64,000 nt of DNA from Candidatus Allofournierella pullicola (GCA_019114225.1 DXFW01000002.1:145564-209563); one strand, 5' to 3'. Positions 26,421-35,502 are shown, counted from the stretch's first letter. The notes: generated by a model not told the origin, from the sequence alone. Made by a program: numbers and translations.

Positions 26421-27434
26421 GTGAAGCTTCTGTCCATTGCGGTCCCCTGCTACAACTCTCAGGACTACATGCGCCACTGCGTTGAGACGCTGCTGCCCGG
26501 CGGCGACGAAGTGGAAATTCTGGTGGTGGACGATGGCTCCAAGGACGACACCGCCGCCATTGCCGACGAGCTGGAAGCGAAGTATCCCGGCATCGTCCGG
26601 GCCATCCATCAGGAAAACGGCGGCCACGGCGCCGCGGTGATGGCCGGGCTGAAGAACGCCACCGGCCTCTATTTCAAGGTGGTGGACTCCGACGACTGGC
26701 TGGACGAAGAGGCCTACCCCAAGGTGCTGGACACCCTGCGCGGCTTTGCCGCCGCCGAGCCGGTGGATCTGCTGGTGTGCAACTACATCTACGACAAGGT
26801 AGGCGCAAAGCACAAAAAAGTGATGGAGTACCGGGGCGTTCTGCCCGAGGGCAAGCCCTTCACCTGGGCCGAGGCGGGCCACTTCCGCAAAGGGCAGTAC
26901 ATCCTCATGCACTCGGTCATCTACCGCACCCAGCTGCTGCGTGACTGCAAGCTGGACCTGCCCCGCCACACCTTCTATGTGGATAACCTCTACGTCTATG
27001 TGCCCATGCGCTGGGTCAAGACCCTCTACTACCTGAACGTGGACCTCTACCACTACTACATCGGCCGCAACGACCAGTCGGTGAACGAGACGGTGATGAT
27101 CCGCCGTATCGACCAGCAGCTGCGGGTGAACAAGCTGATGTTGGAGCAGGTGGACCTGAAAGCGGTGAAGGAGCCCCGGCTGCGCAAGTACCTGTTCAAT
27201 TATCTGGAGATCATCACCACCGTTTCCTCCATCCTGCTCATCCGGGGCGGCGAAGCGGAGCATCTGGAGAAAAAGCGCCAGCTGTGGAACTACATCCGCA
27301 CCTCCAACCCCTGGGTCTACAAAAAGCTGCGCTGGGGCGCCATGGGCATTGTGATGAACCTGCCCGGCGCGGCGGGCCGAGCCATTGCCGTGGCGGCCTA
27401 CAAGATCAGCCAGAAAGTGGTGGGCTTCAACTAA
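26421..27434 (+). CDS. Family 2 glycosyltransferase
   Basis: 337 residues from GTG 26421, placed 13 bp behind AAAGGAGGA and giving the canonical GT2 start LLSIAVPCYNSQDYM. Nucleotide-sugar motifs VVDDGSKDD (about 33-41) and the DxD region VVDSDDWLD (about 92-100) are present. The C-terminal part has helical segments but no obvious membrane helix. It lies 14 bp before glf, so UDP-galactofuranose is a possible donor. Acceptor unknown. Confidence 0.9.
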   Translation: MKLLSIAVPCYNSQDYMRHCVETLLPGGDEVEILVVDDGSKDDTAAIADELEAKYPGIVRAIHQENGGHGAAVMAGLKNATGLYFKVVDSDDWLDEEAYPKVLDTLRGFAAAEPVDLLVCNYIYDKVGAKHKKVMEYRGVLPEGKPFTWAEAGHFRKGQYILMHSVIYRTQLLRDCKLDLPRHTFYVDNLYVYVPMRWVKTLYYLNVDLYHYYIGRNDQSVNETVMIRRIDQQLRVNKLMLEQVDLKAVKEPRLRKYLFNYLEIITTVSSILLIRGGEAEHLEKKRQLWNYIRTSNPWVYKKLRWGAMGIVMNLPGAAGRAIAVAAYKISQKVVGFN

Positions 27435-27448
27435 AGAGGAGGAGCAGA

Positions 27449-28549
27449 ATGAACAAGCACTACGACTATCTCATCGTGGGCGCGGGCCTTTACGGCGCGG
27501 TGTTTGCCCAGAAGGCCATGGAGGTGGGCAAGACCTGCCTCGTGCTCGAAAAGCGGGACCACATCGCCGGCAACATCTACACCGAGGCGGTGGAAGGCAT
27601 TCAGGTGCACCGCTACGGCGCGCACATCTTCCACACCAACAACGACGATGTGTGGAACTATGTGAACCGGTTTGCCACCTTCAACCGCTACACCAACAGC
27701 CCGGTGGCCAACTACAAGGGTGAAATTTACAACATGCCCTTCAACATGAACACCTTCAACAAGATGTGGGGCGTCATCACTCCCGCCCAGGCCCAGGCTG
27801 AGATCGAGCGCCAGCGGGCCGCCCACTATGTGGCCGAGCCGAAGAACCTGGAGGAGCAGGCCATCAACCTGGTGGGCACCGACATCTACGAGAAGCTGGT
27901 CAAGCACTACACCGAAAAGCAGTGGGGCCGCCCCTGCACCGAACTGCCCGCCTTCATCATCAAGCGGCTGCCGGTGCGCTTTGTCTACGACAACAACTAC
28001 TTCAACGCCCTCTATCAGGGCATTCCCGTGGGGGGCTACACCGCCATGGTGGAGAAAATGCTGGAAGGCGCTGAGGTGAAACTGGGCGTGGACTATCTGG
28101 CGGACAAGGCCGCCTGGGACGCTGTGGCCGACAAGGTGGTCTACACCGGCCCCATCGACGCCTACTTCGGCTACAAGCTGGGGGCGCTGGCCTACCGCAG
28201 CGTGCGGTTCGAGACCGAGACCCTGGACATGGAGAACTACCAGGGCAACGCGGTGGTGAACTACACCGACAGCGAGACCCCCTACACCCGGATCATCGAG
28301 CACAAGCACTTCGAGTTCGGCACCCAGCCCAAGACGGTCATCAGCCGGGAGTACAGTGCCGAGTGGAAGGTGGGGGACGAGCCCTACTACCCTGTGAACG
28401 ACGAGGCCAACGGCGCGCTGTACCAGCAGTACAAGGCGCTGGCCGAAGGCGAAGAGAAGGTGCTCTTCGGCGGCCGGCTGGGCGAGTACAAGTACTACGA
28501 CATGGACAAGGTCATCGAGGCCGCCCTGGCCGCCTGGCAGGCGCAATAA
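27449..28549 (+). CDS. glf: UDP-galactopyranose mutase
   Basis: Flavoenzyme converting UDP-galactopyranose to UDP-galactofuranose for surface glycans. 366 residues from ATG 27449, with AGGAGG upstream. The FAD-binding start YDYLIVGAGLYGAVFA, the substrate segment YNMPFNMNTFNKMWG and the conserved QWGRPCTELPAFIIKRLPVR region are present, as is FGGRLGEYKYYDMD near the C-terminus. It is encoded with a GT2 enzyme, pointing to galactofuranose in a cell-surface polymer. A bidirectional terminator follows. Confidence 0.95.
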   Translation: MNKHYDYLIVGAGLYGAVFAQKAMEVGKTCLVLEKRDHIAGNIYTEAVEGIQVHRYGAHIFHTNNDDVWNYVNRFATFNRYTNSPVANYKGEIYNMPFNMNTFNKMWGVITPAQAQAEIERQRAAHYVAEPKNLEEQAINLVGTDIYEKLVKHYTEKQWGRPCTELPAFIIKRLPVRFVYDNNYFNALYQGIPVGGYTAMVEKMLEGAEVKLGVDYLADKAAWDAVADKVVYTGPIDAYFGYKLGALAYRSVRFETETLDMENYQGNAVVNYTDSETPYTRIIEHKHFEFGTQPKTVISREYSAEWKVGDEPYYPVNDEANGALYQQYKALAEGEEKVLFGGRLGEYKYYDMDKVIEAALAAWQAQ

Positions 28550-28551
28550 GC

Positions 28552-28594
28552 AAAAAAAGACCGCTTCGGAAATTTCCCGAAGCGGCTTTTTTTG
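28552..28594. terminator. Bidirectional terminator between glf and the large membrane protein
   Basis: A 9-bp stem (28561-28569 with 28577-28585) is flanked by an A-run and a 7-T run. It serves both converging genes. Confidence 0.9.
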
Positions 28595-28601
28595 TTGCTT
28601 T

Positions 28602-30470
28602 TTATGCGGCGGGGGTCTCGGCCGGCTGGGCGGCCTCTTCCTGCCCGGTGGCCTCGCCGCCGGGCTCGCCCTCCCCGGCGGGGATGGCCGGAGCGGTGCT
28701 CTCGGTGAGACGCTCCACCGACGCGCCGGAGAGAATGCTGCCTTCTTCGCCGGGAGTGTAGGTGATGGAAACTTCATCGCCCACGTTCAGGATGACGGCA
28801 ATGGGGCTGTCGGCAGCGCTGACGGTGTAGAACACCTCCTGGCCCTCAAGGCGCAGGAAGTAGTAGCTGTTGCCCTCCATCACGGCGGTGCGGATCTCCG
28901 CCAGAACGCCCGTTGCCTCGGCATGCTCGGTGTCGGGCACCTCGGCCTCGCCATTGTCGATGAGGCCGTTCTCCGCCAGCGCCCGGCGGTAGTTGCTCTC
29001 ACAGTCCGCCACCGTCTGGCCGGTCTCCACGATCTGATACTGCTGCACGTTCACCATGGCGTACATCTTCACCAGGCCGTCGTCGCCCTTCAAAGACATG
29101 AAGTAGGTGGGCTGGTCGGCGATGTTGAGCAGCAGGGGGAAGGTGGCCACATAGCGCATTTGCTGCACCTGGCTCTGGGCGGAGGCCTGGGCCGAAGCCT
29201 CGGTGGCGCCCGCCACCGGGTAGAAGAAGGTCTCCTTGGTGCGCTGGTTGCTCAAAAGGAAGCCGATGTTGGACTGGTCGCTGGTGACCGAGGTCACGCC
29301 GGTGTACATATACACGTCATCGTTGATGGCGATGTAGTTGTAGCCGTCGGTGGTCTGGGTCACGTCTCGCTGGCCGAAGATGGAGTTCAAAAAGCCGTTC
29401 TGATACAGGCCGTAGTAATCGTACTGCTGCATGATGAGGTCGGAGGCGTAGACCCGGTCCACCCAGTCGGGCACGTTCTCGTAATAGGTGCTCTCGCCGG
29501 TGATGGCGTTCACCAGAACCGCGCCCTGGATGTCGGTGCCGCCGAACAGGCCGATGGTCTTGACCACCCGGCTGCACACCCAGTAGGGGGTGCCCTCGTC
29601 GTCGATTTCAAACACCGGCTCGGCGAACATCGTGGTGGGGAACTGGAACCGCAGATGGCGGTAGAGGTTGCGGCCGAAGTGCTCGGCGGTGGTGTACTTC
29701 ATGCCCTCGTCCAGGCGCACCACCTCCGCCTCCTGGGTCACCATGTCGATGATGAGGTAAGCGGGCAGGCCCTCGGAGCGGTTGGCGAACCACTTGATGA
29801 TGTCGCCGTAGGCAAGGCTGGTCACCCGCACCGGGCGGCCCTGGTAGTTGATCTGGGTGTAGGTGGGCAGAATTTCAAACTGGCTCACCATGTCCGCCAG
29901 CTCGCCCAGCTTGCGGCTGCCCAGCCGCTGGGCGCTGTCGGCGTCCAGCATGGGGATCTGGTCGTAGCGGATCTCGTCCACTCCACTGGTGAAATCGCCG
30001 GTCTCCACCGTCAAAAGCTTTGCGTAGCTGCCGGCACGGAGCACCTCCCAGGAGAGCAGCGAGCCCACCAGCACCGCCACCGCCAGGCCCACCACCACAA
30101 AGAAGGGCAGGGTGCACTGCTTTTTCACAAAGGTGAAATACCCCTGCACGTCGCTGCCTTCAAACCCGGAGGTGAAGATGGCGCTGGCGCAGTAGACCGC
30201 GCAGAGCAGGAAGATAAAGACGTAGAACTCCTTGGCCTGGAAGTTCAGCGCCGGAAGCTCCAGATAGAAATAGACCAGGCCGAAGACCAGCGTCACCAGC
30301 AGGTTCACCAGCACCCGTGCCACCGGGCTTTTGACCACAAAGCGCCGGGGCTTGCGGGGCGCGCGGTGGGGCTGGCCGCCGGGGTAGCCGGAGTCGCCCA
30401 TGCCGCCCATCGAAAAGCCAAACATGCTGCCGAAGGGATTGTCGGAATTGAACTGAAACGGAGAAGCCAA
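28602..30470 (-). CDS. Large membrane protein of unknown function
   Basis: 622 residues from TTG 30470 (GAGGAAAGG lies 10 nt upstream). A Gly/Met/Phe-rich soluble start (1-45) is followed by three membrane helices (about 52-72, 82-102, 120-142). A large C-terminal domain (about 150-570) follows, probably outside the cell, with aromatic-rich segments such as GYNYIAINDDVYMYTGVTS and a late OB-like beta segment. The tail is Pro/Ala/Glu-rich. I do not recognise the family and assign no function. Its promoter is good and its -35 lies inside the upstream operon's terminator loop. Confidence 0.8.
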   Translation of the reverse strand: MASPFQFNSDNPFGSMFGFSMGGMGDSGYPGGQPHRAPRKPRRFVVKSPVARVLVNLLVTLVFGLVYFYLELPALNFQAKEFYVFIFLLCAVYCASAIFTSGFEGSDVQGYFTFVKKQCTLPFFVVVGLAVAVLVGSLLSWEVLRAGSYAKLLTVETGDFTSGVDEIRYDQIPMLDADSAQRLGSRKLGELADMVSQFEILPTYTQINYQGRPVRVTSLAYGDIIKWFANRSEGLPAYLIIDMVTQEAEVVRLDEGMKYTTAEHFGRNLYRHLRFQFPTTMFAEPVFEIDDEGTPYWVCSRVVKTIGLFGGTDIQGAVLVNAITGESTYYENVPDWVDRVYASDLIMQQYDYYGLYQNGFLNSIFGQRDVTQTTDGYNYIAINDDVYMYTGVTSVTSDQSNIGFLLSNQRTKETFFYPVAGATEASAQASAQSQVQQMRYVATFPLLLNIADQPTYFMSLKGDDGLVKMYAMVNVQQYQIVETGQTVADCESNYRRALAENGLIDNGEAEVPDTEHAEATGVLAEIRTAVMEGNSYYFLRLEGQEVFYTVSAADSPIAVILNVGDEVSITYTPGEEGSILSGASVERLTESTAPAIPAGEGEPGGEATGQEEAAQPAETPAA

Positions 30471-30513
30471 ATGATTCCCGCCTTTCCTCTTTAAAAAATA
30501 ATGCTCATTCTAA

Positions 30514-30542
30514 AGCATACCCGAAAACCCCGCCTAAATCAA
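30514..30542 (-). promoter_or_regulatory. Promoter of the large membrane protein gene
   Basis: On the minus strand TTGATT (30537-30542) and TATGCT (30514-30519) are 17 bp apart. The -35 hexamer falls within the loop of the terminator at 30525-30550. Confidence 0.7.
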
Positions 30543-30550
30543 GGCGGGGC
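30524..30550 (-). terminator. Terminator of the ECF sigma operon
   Basis: Read on the minus strand, CCCCGCC and GGCGGGG arms enclose an 8-nt loop and are followed by TTTT. It ends the sigma/anti-sigma/YfjL-like operon. Confidence 0.75.
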
Positions 30551-30598
30551 AGGGCGCAAGGAAGTAAACTTATTGTAAATTGTGGGCGGTCGGCCGGT

Positions 30599-31402
30599 TT
30601 ATTTCTCCGCGTCTTTGGCGGCGTAGTAGGCTTTGGCCTCGGCGTCCGCCGTCTTCACCCGCTCCACAAGGCCCTCTTCCCGGATGTCCTCGTAGGCAAA
30701 GTAGCGCAGCTGAACGTCCCCTTCGGGCAGGCGGCCGTCCTCGGTGAGGGGGCGTTCCAGCACGAAGTCGATACAGTAGAAAGGCACGTTCACCTCGTCC
30801 AGCGCGCGGCGGATCTCCAAAAGGATCCGGGCCGCCTCCTCGGCGCTCACCTCGTCCTGCCGCACATACACCGTCAGCCGCCCGCAGGCACGGCCCAGTT
30901 CCCGCACGTCGTAGTCGCCGTCCAGTTCCAGATCGCTGTACAGCAGATAGGGCGGCCAGGGCTCGCCGTACTCCTGCTCCATCCACAAATCGCCGAAGCC
31001 GATGTGCACGTTGTAGGCAAAGTCCGGGTCGTCCAGCACCGCGTCCACCAGGGCACGGTACTCTGCGCTCAGCCGCTCCCAGGTATTCCAGCCGCTCTCC
31101 ACCGAATGGTAGCCGTCCCACAAAACACGCCCGGTCATGGAAAGGCCCAGGGTGAAGTGGCTGTCAATGCTGGTGGGGGAGGCGACGCGGACGATATAGT
31201 TGCCGTCCTTGAAATTGAAGGTGGCCGATTCGACCGCAAGATCGGAGCCGGGGTACTGCTCGGCCAGATACCCCTGGGCGGAGCGGACGGCCAGGAATTT
31301 GGACACCGGGTTGCCCACCAGGGCGTTGGAAAACAGCAGCACCCCCGCCAGCAGGGCCAGGGCGGCGGCGAAGGCTGCCAGCTTGAGAAACCGTTTTTTC
31401 AT
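30599..31402 (-). CDS. YfjL-like exported protein of the ECF operon
   Basis: 267 residues. An N-terminal signal anchor (about 7-27) is followed by a soluble extracytoplasmic region. The segment NPVSKFLAVRSAQGYLAEQYP and the following NFKDGNYIVRVASP resemble the YfjL-like proteins found next to clostridial ECF sigma genes. It is the third gene after sigma and anti-sigma, 4 bp downstream of the latter, so it is likely part of the stress regulon or the sensing apparatus. Function is unknown. Confidence 0.75.
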   Translation of the reverse strand: MKKRFLKLAAFAAALALLAGVLLFSNALVGNPVSKFLAVRSAQGYLAEQYPGSDLAVESATFNFKDGNYIVRVASPTSIDSHFTLGLSMTGRVLWDGYHSVESGWNTWERLSAEYRALVDAVLDDPDFAYNVHIGFGDLWMEQEYGEPWPPYLLYSDLELDGDYDVRELGRACGRLTVYVRQDEVSAEEAARILLEIRRALDEVNVPFYCIDFVLERPLTEDGRLPEGDVQLRYFAYEDIREEGLVERVKTADAEAKAYYAAKDAEK

Positions 31403-31406
31403 GGCG

Positions 31407-31928
31407 TCAGCCCTCCTTTTTCAGCGCGAAGTGGAACAGCCCCGCAATGGCCACGCCCACCAGCGCCAGCACACAGTAGATGACGGCCCAGATGAGATAG
31501 GCCGGCAGAGGCTCGGCCTCCACGCCCCAGCCCCAGCACAAAAGCCAGCAGACAAGGCTCATCCCCGCCAGCAGCGGCGGCAGCACCGCCGCCGCCTTCC
31601 AGCGCCAGACATAGTAGGCCGCCGCGCCCATGGCGGGCATGATCAGGCTGTTGTAGAACATGTTCATGCTGCTGGAAAGGCCCACGCCGAACAGAACTCC
31701 CGCCAGCAGGATCACCAGCGTCAGGCCCCGCAGGGTGCGGCGCACCCGCCGCAGAAGGGCCTCGCCGTCGGGGGCGGGCGGAGGCACCGCCCCTTTGGCC
31801 AGGGCGCGGCAGGCGGGGCACCGCTCCAGATGAGCCTGCACGGCGGCGCAGCTCTCTTCGCTGGCCACCCCGTCCTCCACCAGAGGCAAAAGGTCTTTGC
31901 AGATCTCGCAGCCGATGTCACCGTTCAT
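31407..31928 (-). CDS. Zinc-finger anti-sigma factor (membrane)
   Basis: 173 residues. An N-terminal zf-HC2 domain shows CEICKDLLPL and the H-x3-C-x2-C motif HLERCPAC (about 33-40). Four hydrophobic helices follow (about 67-85, 92-108, 112-132, 142-165). This is the standard membrane anti-sigma layout that holds an ECF sigma until a signal arrives. It overlaps the sigma gene by 11 bp, giving coupled translation. Confidence 0.87.
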   Translation of the reverse strand: MNGDIGCEICKDLLPLVEDGVASEESCAAVQAHLERCPACRALAKGAVPPPAPDGEALLRRVRRTLRGLTLVILLAGVLFGVGLSSSMNMFYNSLIMPAMGAAAYYVWRWKAAAVLPPLLAGMSLVCWLLCWGWGVEAEPLPAYLIWAVIYCVLALVGVAIAGLFHFALKKEG

Positions 31929-32421
31929 AGTATCCCTCCTGTTCCAGCGCGGCGCGAATGCGCTTTTTCACCCGGAAGTCGATGACCCGGGCGGAAGCCT
32001 CGCTCACGCCGCAGGCGAGGCCTATCTCATAAAAGGAGTATCCTTCCAGCCGCATGGACGTTATCTTCTGCGACCGGGCCGGCTCGGCGGCCAGCAGCGC
32101 CCGCACCCGGGCGAAGAGTTCGGCGGCGTCCGCCCGGGCCGCGGGCCCCGGCTCGCCGCACTCCAGAAATTCGCTCAGCGCTTCCGTTTCCGGGCGGCGC
32201 TTCTTCTTTTTTAGCCAGGCGAACCACCGGCGGCGGGCAAGGGTGAACAGCCAGGTCTTGCAGTCCGCCTCGCCCCGGAAGGCGGGGAAGGAGCGCACTG
32301 CCTCCAGAAAGGTCTCGCCCGTCAGATCCTCCGCCAGGGCGGCGTCGCGGCACAGGCTGAAAAGATATGTGTACACATCCCGGTGAAAGGCGTTGAACAG
32401 TTCTTCCAGCGGTGAGGCCAT
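31918..32421 (-). CDS. ECF-type RNA polymerase sigma factor
   Basis: 167 residues. Region 2 spans about 8-75 (FNAFHRDVYTYLFSLCRD, DLTGETFLEAVRSFPAFRG, CKTWLFTLARRRWFAWLKKKKR). Region 4 spans about 105-165 with a helix-turn-helix at YSFYEIGLACGVSEASARV. No region 1 or 3 is present. It heads an operon with its anti-sigma and a YfjL-like protein. A sigma-A type promoter lies upstream. Confidence 0.92.
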   Translation of the reverse strand: MASPLEELFNAFHRDVYTYLFSLCRDAALAEDLTGETFLEAVRSFPAFRGEADCKTWLFTLARRRWFAWLKKKKRRPETEALSEFLECGEPGPAARADAAELFARVRALLAAEPARSQKITSMRLEGYSFYEIGLACGVSEASARVIDFRVKKRIRAALEQEGYYER

Positions 32422-32489
32422 GCTGCGCGCCCCCTTTCACCCCATTTGTGGCCCGGAAAGGCCGGTTCGTTACACGGTTCTTTAAAAAT

Positions 32490-32518
32490 ATTATAATTTG
32501 GTGCTCAAAGCCGCGCAA
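32490..32518 (-). promoter_or_regulatory. Promoter of the ECF sigma operon
   Basis: On the minus strand TTGCGC (32513-32518) and TATAAT (32490-32495) are spaced 17 bp. A GTAAC-containing stretch downstream could be an autoregulated ECF site but was not confirmed. Confidence 0.65.
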
Positions 32519-32521
32519 CCA

Positions 32522-32560
32522 AAAGAAGAGCGGCGCCGCCCGAAGGCGGCGCCGCTCTGC
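32522..32560 (-). terminator. Terminator after nagB
   Basis: A perfect 14-bp stem (32527-32540 with 32545-32558) with a 4-nt loop is followed, on the minus strand, by TCTTTT. Confidence 0.8.
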
Positions 32561-32607
32561 CGGAGAACAGCCGGGAAGGGAGATGCCCGGCATGGAAATG
32601 TTGTTGT

Positions 32608-33318
32608 TTATGCCCCGGCGGCCGCCGCGTCCAGCAGCAGTTCCGCGTCCGGCAAAAGGTGAAGCGCGGTGGCGGGCAGATCGGTGGTGGGAGCCGCTTC
32701 CAGCAGGCGGGCCACGATGGGCGCCTTGGCCGCGCCGAACACCGCCAGCTGCACCCGGCGTGCCCGCAGGAAATCCGCCACGCCCAGAGTAATGCCCTGG
32801 CGCAGGGGCGGCATGTCCGCGGAAAAATACTTCGGGGCCACCGTTTTGGTGGTCTCGGACAGCTCCGCCACATGGGCGGTGCGCTCAAAGGAGCCGCCCG
32901 GCTCGTTCAGCGCCAGGTGCCCGTTCATGCCCATGCCCAGCAGAAGGTAGTTAATGCCGCCCCAGTCCTCGATCTGCCGCTCCATGGCGGCGCACTCGGC
33001 GTCCGGGTCCGGGGCCAGGGCGTCGAACAGGCGGATGTTCTCCCGCCGCACGCCCGCCTTGGAAAAGAAGTTCCGCTCCAGAAAGGACGCGCAGCTGCCC
33101 TCCACTTCGGGGCCAACGCCCACCCACTCGTCCAGGCCGATGAACCGGGCGCGGGAGAAGTCCAGTCCGCGGCGGAAAAACGCCTCGAACACCGGCAGGG
33201 AGGTGTGCCCCGCCGCAAGGCAGAGCACCGCGCCGGGCTTTTCGGCCAGCAGCGCGGCCACCGTGTCGGCGGCGTGGCCGGCGGCAAGTTCCGCCGTGTC
33301 AAAAACCAGTTTTTTCAT
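32608..33318 (-). CDS. nagB: Glucosamine-6-phosphate deaminase-type isomerase
   Basis: Converts glucosamine-6-phosphate to fructose-6-phosphate and ammonia in amino-sugar use. 236 residues. The family motifs LAAGHTSLPVFEAF, the catalytic GLDEW and GMGMNGHLALNEPG are present. It is encoded 7 bp after the Gfo/Idh/MocA gene on the same strand. NagA is not in the window, so the operon's true substrate could be a modified amino sugar. Confidence 0.9.
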   Translation of the reverse strand: MKKLVFDTAELAAGHAADTVAALLAEKPGAVLCLAAGHTSLPVFEAFFRRGLDFSRARFIGLDEWVGVGPEVEGSCASFLERNFFSKAGVRRENIRLFDALAPDPDAECAAMERQIEDWGGINYLLLGMGMNGHLALNEPGGSFERTAHVAELSETTKTVAPKYFSADMPPLRQGITLGVADFLRARRVQLAVFGAAKAPIVARLLEAAPTTDLPATALHLLPDAELLLDAAAAGA

Positions 33319-33325
33319 CGCAGGC

Positions 33326-34411
33326 TTATTCCCCCAGCAGCAGTTCGATGGGGTACTTCAGGCCCTTGGGCTCAAAGGGCAGATTGACCTTCGCGCCGCT
33401 CTTGGCGGAAGCGTAGGCGGCGTAGATGATCTCCAGCACAGCGCGGCCGTCCTCGCCGGTGACGCAGGGAGTCTCGTCCTCCCGCACGCAGCGGATGAAG
33501 TGGCTCAGCTCCTGGGGATAGCCCTGGTTGAAGGCCTCCTCAAAGATGGTGAAGGTCCAGCCCTGGGAGCTGCCCGCCTTCTCGCTGGCGTAGTCGTAGC
33601 CGTCGGTGCTGTAGGTCAGCGCGGAGTTGCCCCGGAACAGGTCGGCGTAGGAAACGCCCTTGGTGCCGTAGACTTCAATGCGGTCGTCCATGCCGCCGTG
33701 CTTGGCCCAGCTGTCCTCGGCAATGCAGGTCACGCCGTTTTCAAACTCCACCAGGGTGACGGTGTTGTCGTCGCAGTCGGTGGTGGCCTTGTGCAGCACG
33801 GTCTTCATGTCGGCGTAAACGCTCTTGACGGGGTTGTTCTTGTTCATCCAGCGGAACCAGGCCAGGGCGTGGCAGCCCATGTCCATCATCACGCCGCCGC
33901 CGGCCGTCTCTTTCTGGTAGAACCAGCGGCTGTGGGGGCCGCTGTGCTTTTCGGCCTGCTTGAGCATGTACACGTCGCCCACGGCGCCCACTTCCACCAG
34001 CGCGCGCACCCGCTCATACTTGGGGGCAAAGCACAGCTCTTCGGCGTACATCAGCTTCAGGTTGCGGCTGCGGCAGGCCTCGATCATCTCGTCCGCCTGC
34101 TCCAGCGTCAGGGCCAGGGGCTTTTCGATGATGACATGCTTGTTCGCGCCGGCGGCCTTCAGGCAGGCCTCGTGGTGCAGGTAGTTGGGCAGGCAGATGT
34201 CCACCACGTCCACCTGCTCGGCGGCCAGCAGCTCGTCGATGTTGCCGTAGGCGGCGGGAATGCCGTGGGCGGCGGCGAAGGCTTCGGCGTGCGCCTTGTC
34301 GCGGCCATAGACCGCCACGACCTCTGCGTCGTGGACGAAACGGGCGTAGCTTTCGGCGTGGATATTGGCGATGAAGCCGGTGCCCAGCAGGGCGACCTTT
34401 GTCTTGCTCAT
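33326..34411 (-). CDS. Gfo/Idh/MocA-family NAD(P)-dependent oxidoreductase
   Basis: 361 residues. The Rossmann start KVALLGTGFIANIHAESYA and the signature VIIEKPLALTLEQADEMIEAC (residues about 94-114) with catalytic-region Lys in EKP are clear. The C-terminal alpha/beta domain contains GGGVMMDMGCHALAWFRW. These enzymes act on sugars, inositols or amino-sugar derivatives; coupling to nagB suggests a sugar substrate. It has its own promoter. Confidence 0.92.
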   Translation of the reverse strand: MSKTKVALLGTGFIANIHAESYARFVHDAEVVAVYGRDKAHAEAFAAAHGIPAAYGNIDELLAAEQVDVVDICLPNYLHHEACLKAAGANKHVIIEKPLALTLEQADEMIEACRSRNLKLMYAEELCFAPKYERVRALVEVGAVGDVYMLKQAEKHSGPHSRWFYQKETAGGGVMMDMGCHALAWFRWMNKNNPVKSVYADMKTVLHKATTDCDDNTVTLVEFENGVTCIAEDSWAKHGGMDDRIEVYGTKGVSYADLFRGNSALTYSTDGYDYASEKAGSSQGWTFTIFEEAFNQGYPQELSHFIRCVREDETPCVTGEDGRAVLEIIYAAYASAKSGAKVNLPFEPKGLKYPIELLLGE

Positions 34412-34464
34412 GGAAAAGATCCTCCTTTTTTTAACTCAGCGGGAAAGAAACCTTCCCAAAACAA

Positions 34465-34493
34465 ATTGTAACATAGATTGCAAAAATGAGCAA
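34465..34493 (-). promoter_or_regulatory. Promoter of the oxidoreductase-nagB operon
   Basis: On the minus strand TTGCTC (34488-34493) and TACAAT (34465-34470) are 17 bp apart. The surrounding 34440-34520 is the most AT-rich stretch of the 250-bp divergent gap. For the plus-strand GT8 gene TTGACT (34580-34585) is present but no well-spaced -10 was found. Confidence 0.75.
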
Positions 34494-34661
34494 TAATAAA
34501 CTTATATAAGCAAAATTGTGCAAAATGACGGCAAATCAGAGCGAAAAAGGCATGACAGACCGGGGCCGGGCATAGACATTTGACTGGGTGCTGGAAATGC
34601 AGGCAAAAATAGAGTAGGATAAAGGCAGGGCGGAACACCGCCCGCAGGAGGACCAAACAAA

Positions 34662-35498
34662 ATGAACGAGATCAATATTCTTGTGACGCTGAACGAGAAG
34701 TATCTGCCGCCGCTGCAGGTGCTTTTGACCTCGCTGCGCACCGCCCACCCGGACGAGCCGCTGACGGTGTGGCTGCTGCACAGCGGCATTGCCCCCGGGG
34801 CGCTGGAAATGGTGGAGCGCCAGTGCGGGCGGCTGGGCATGACCCTGCACTGCCTCACCGTGGACCGGGCGGTGTTTGATTCCGCCCCTGTCACGCGGCA
34901 GTATCCCCAGGAGATGTATTACCGGCTGCTGGCGGGCTGCTTCCTTCCGCCGGAACTGGACCGGGTGCTTTACATCGACCCGGACATCCTGGTGCTGAAC
35001 TCCCTGCGTCCGCTGTGGGAAACACCGCTGGAGGGACGGCTGTTCGCGGCCGCCTCCCACACGGGCAAGACGGGCCTGATGAACAACATCAACCAGGTGC
35101 GCCTTGGCACCGACTGCAAATATTTCAACTCCGGCGTGCTGCTCATCGACCTGAACGCGGCCCGGGCCCAGGTGCGTCCGCAGGACATCTTCCGCTACGC
35201 CGAGGAGAAGGGCAAGGCGCTGCTGCTGCCGGACCAGGACATTCTGAACGCCCTCTATGGCGAGCGCACGATGGAGCTGGACGACACCCTTTGGAACTAT
35301 GACGCGCGCAACTACAACACCTATCTGCTGCGCAGCGGCGGCGTGTGCGACATGGACTGGGTCATGCGCAACACCGGCATTCTGCATTTCTGCGGCAAGG
35401 CAAAGCCCTGGAAGCCCGGATATCTGCGGCGGTTCGGCGTGTTGTACAAGCACTATATCCAGCTGACCCGGCGCACCGGATATTACATTGGAGACTGA
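34662..35498 (+). CDS. Family 8 glycosyltransferase
   Basis: 278 residues with a Cys-poor GT8 fold: start INILVTLNEKYLPPLQVLL, metal/donor motif YIDPDILVLN (about 105-114), KYFNSGVLLIDLNAAR, and the C-terminal HFCGKAKPW typical of the family. GT8 enzymes use UDP-glucose or UDP-galactose to extend lipooligosaccharide or glycan primers. It is a single gene, AGGAGG precedes ATG, and a bidirectional terminator follows. Confidence 0.92.
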   Translation: MNEINILVTLNEKYLPPLQVLLTSLRTAHPDEPLTVWLLHSGIAPGALEMVERQCGRLGMTLHCLTVDRAVFDSAPVTRQYPQEMYYRLLAGCFLPPELDRVLYIDPDILVLNSLRPLWETPLEGRLFAAASHTGKTGLMNNINQVRLGTDCKYFNSGVLLIDLNAARAQVRPQDIFRYAEEKGKALLLPDQDILNALYGERTMELDDTLWNYDARNYNTYLLRSGGVCDMDWVMRNTGILHFCGKAKPWKPGYLRRFGVLYKHYIQLTRRTGYYIGD

Positions 35499-35502
35499 AA
35501 AC

